From NCBI GenBank assembly GCA_017621905.1, contig JAGASC010000182.1, positions 1 through 7,530 on the forward strand: DNA of 7,530 nt, written 5' to 3'. Position numbers and translations under genes: made by a program. Every line of letters begins with the position of its first letter. The stretch's first letter is position 1. This DNA is from Roseburia sp. GTDB lineage: Bacteria > Bacillota > Clostridia > Lachnospirales > Lachnospiraceae. Below are positions 6,739-7,530 of the stretch, piece by piece. Under the pieces are notes generated by a model, which saw nothing but the letters and a program-made list of their open reading frames with translations, was not told the origin of the DNA and searched no databases.

Positions 6739-6784
6739 AACTTCTAAACTAACAAATATATACAGAAAATATAAAAAGTATAAT

Positions 6785-6832
6785 AGAGATAATTCCAAAT
6801 ATGTAGTGCAGCGATGGGGTTATCTCTTTTTT
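6785..6832 (+). terminator. Intrinsic terminator of codY
   Basis: AGAGATAA (6785-6792) pairs perfectly with TTATCTCT (6820-6827). The stem continues inward for five more pairs (6793-6797 with 6815-6819, two of them G:T), leaving a 17-nt loop. TTTTTT at 6827-6832 follows at once. The end of codY is 47 bp upstream. Confidence 0.8.
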
Positions 6833-6848
6833 GTCAATACCCCATTGC

Positions 6849-6940
6849 CAATAACAAAATGGTACAATAACAAAATTGGTCAATAACAAAATGGTACAAT
6901 AACAAAATTGGTTAATAACAAAATGTTCAATAACAAAATT
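6849..6940. repeat. Array of six 15-16 bp tandem repeats upstream of rpsB
   Basis: Units share the core AATAACAAAAT and start at 6849, 6865, 6881, 6897, 6913 and 6928 (the last is partial, 13 bp). Two alternating endings, ATGGTA and ATTGGT, make a 32-bp higher-order unit: 6849-6880 is identical to 6881-6912. A degenerate copy may precede at 6835-6848. The array lies after the codY terminator and before the rpsB promoter, so it is probably not transcribed from either and would act as DNA, if it acts at all. Confidence 0.9.
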
Positions 6941-7001
6941 TAGAAAAAAATTTAGAATTTACAACAAAATGCTTGCCTCGACGCGGCTCTTATGCTATAA
7001 T
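6941..7001 (+). promoter_or_regulatory. rpsB promoter with upstream A/T-rich UP-like element
   Basis: TTGCCT (6973-6978) and a perfect TATAAT (6996-7001) are 17 bp apart, with TG at 6993-6994 giving an extended -10. The 30 bp before the -35 are almost pure A/T (A-runs around 6944-6950, then TTTAGAATTT), as in UP elements that bind the polymerase alpha subunit. This is the strongest promoter sequence in the window, fitting a ribosomal protein gene. Transcription should start at about 7007-7009. Confidence 0.85.
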
Positions 7002-7007
7002 CTACAA

Positions 7008-7106
7008 GGTTTCACGAACAAAAACCAAAAATAACCAGTAGTCACATATGCCGACCGCCGATAGTGGTGCCGCAAATCCGGTCGTTTCGGAGGGATGAAG
7101 CATATG
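7008..7106 (+). promoter_or_regulatory. Structured 5' leader of rpsB, candidate ribosomal-protein autoregulatory RNA
   Basis: The untranslated leader is about 125 nt. GGTTT (7008-7012) can pair with AAACC (7022-7026). CATATGC (7045-7051) pairs perfectly with GCATATG (7100-7106), and directly inside it CGACCG (7052-7057) pairs with CGGTCG (7079-7084). This gives a closing stem, an apical stem-loop and an asymmetric 15-nt strand (7085-7099) containing a GGAGGG sequence. Ribosomal-protein operons, including rpsB-tsf in E. coli, are often repressed by the protein binding its own leader. That this leader binds S2 is inference. Confidence 0.55.
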
Positions 7107-7133
7107 GAAGAACACAACCATGGAGGTAAAAAA

Positions 7134-7530
7134 ATGAGTGTTATTTCAATGAAACAGTTACTTGAAGCAGGTGTTCATTTCGGACATCAGACCAGAAGAT
7201 GGAATCCTAAAATGGCTCCATACATCTACACAGAGAGAAATGGTATCTACATTATCGACTTACAGAAGTCTGTAGGTAAAGTAGACGAGGCTTACAAAGC
7301 AGTAGCAGACATCGCTGCAGAGGGCGGCACCATTCTTTTCGTAGGAACCAAGAAACAGGCACAGGATGCAATCAAATCTGAGGCAGAGCGCTGTGGAATG
7401 TATTATGTAAATGAGAGATGGTTAGGTGGTATGCTGACCAACTTCAAGACCATCCAGAGCCGTATCAAGAGATTAAAGGATATCGAGCGCATGGAAGAGG
7501 ACGGAACATTTGATGTTCTTCCCAAGAAAG
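7134..7530 (+). CDS. rpsB: 30S ribosomal protein S2 (3' truncated by window)
   Basis: S2 is a late-assembling protein of the small ribosomal subunit, at the head-body junction near S1 or its substitute. The visible 132 codons start MSVISMKQLLEAGVHFGHQT and include RRWNPKM, GIYIIDLQKS, ILFVGTKKQAQ and the highly conserved RWLGGMLTNF, so the identity is secure. About half of the usual protein length is present. The start at 7134 is preceded by GGAGG (7122-7126) with 7-nt spacing. Two further in-frame ATGs at 7095 and 7104 have no intervening stop, and the latter lies 9 nt after GGAGGG (7089-7094), so a longer N-terminal form cannot be excluded. Elongation factor Ts (tsf) would be expected next, beyond the window. 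Confidence 0.97.
   Translation, partial: MSVISMKQLLEAGVHFGHQTRRWNPKMAPYIYTERNGIYIIDLQKSVGKVDEAYKAVADIAAEGGTILFVGTKKQAQDAIKSEAERCGMYYVNERWLGGMLTNFKTIQSRIKRLKDIERMEEDGTFDVLPKK

Noticed and set aside
6779..6784. TATAAT after codY as a promoter
   Set aside because: No -35-like hexamer 16-18 bp upstream, and the codY terminator follows immediately.
6849..6940. CRISPR array
   Set aside because: Units are 16 bp with no unique spacers between them, so this is a simple tandem array.
6938..6961. CodY box before rpsB in AATTTAGAAAAAAATTTAGAATTT
   Set aside because: Lacks the central TTCWGAA core of the consensus; better explained as an A/T-rich UP-like element.

Overview
The window looks like the core chromosome of an anaerobic, spore-forming Firmicute, most likely a Lachnospiraceae / Clostridium cluster XIVa bacterium. 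The basis is the protein content and gene order: sporulation sigma factor SigK, a ComM/YifB-type ATPase, DprA, topoisomerase I, CodY and ribosomal protein S2, all on the + strand with strong GGAGG-type ribosome sites. I infer the family from protein style only; no database was searched.

Left end (1-733): the window opens inside the last part of a large serine recombinase. Its stop codon falls in the motif AAATGAAC, and the reading frame of the C-terminal half of SigK (regions 3-4) begins at the same motif. No N-terminal half of sigK lies upstream in the window. This is the arrangement expected for one end of a 'skin'-type intervening element, a prophage-like insert that splits sigK and is excised in the mother cell during sporulation. 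It is the most notable biology here. A probable terminator closes sigK.

Middle (734-5780): a 276-bp intergenic stretch carries dense palindromic repeats (TGCAG and GTAACAGT families). It leads into comM (TTG start), dprA and topA. comM and dprA are tightly coupled and probably co-transcribed. Another hairpin of the GTAACAGT family, with a compensatory stem change, precedes topA. The three proteins all handle DNA: ComM (branch migration), DprA (RecA loading on incoming ssDNA) and TopA (relaxation of negative supercoils).

Right part (5781-7530): codY has its own extended -10 promoter, overlapped by a CodY-box-like sequence that suggests autorepression, and ends in a good intrinsic terminator. 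Next comes an AT-rich array of 16-bp tandem repeats, then an A-tract UP-like element and a near-consensus promoter. A structured 5' leader of about 125 nt follows, with a long-range 7-bp closing stem typical in style of ribosomal-protein autoregulatory leaders. The first 132 codons of rpsB (ribosomal protein S2) run off the end of the window.
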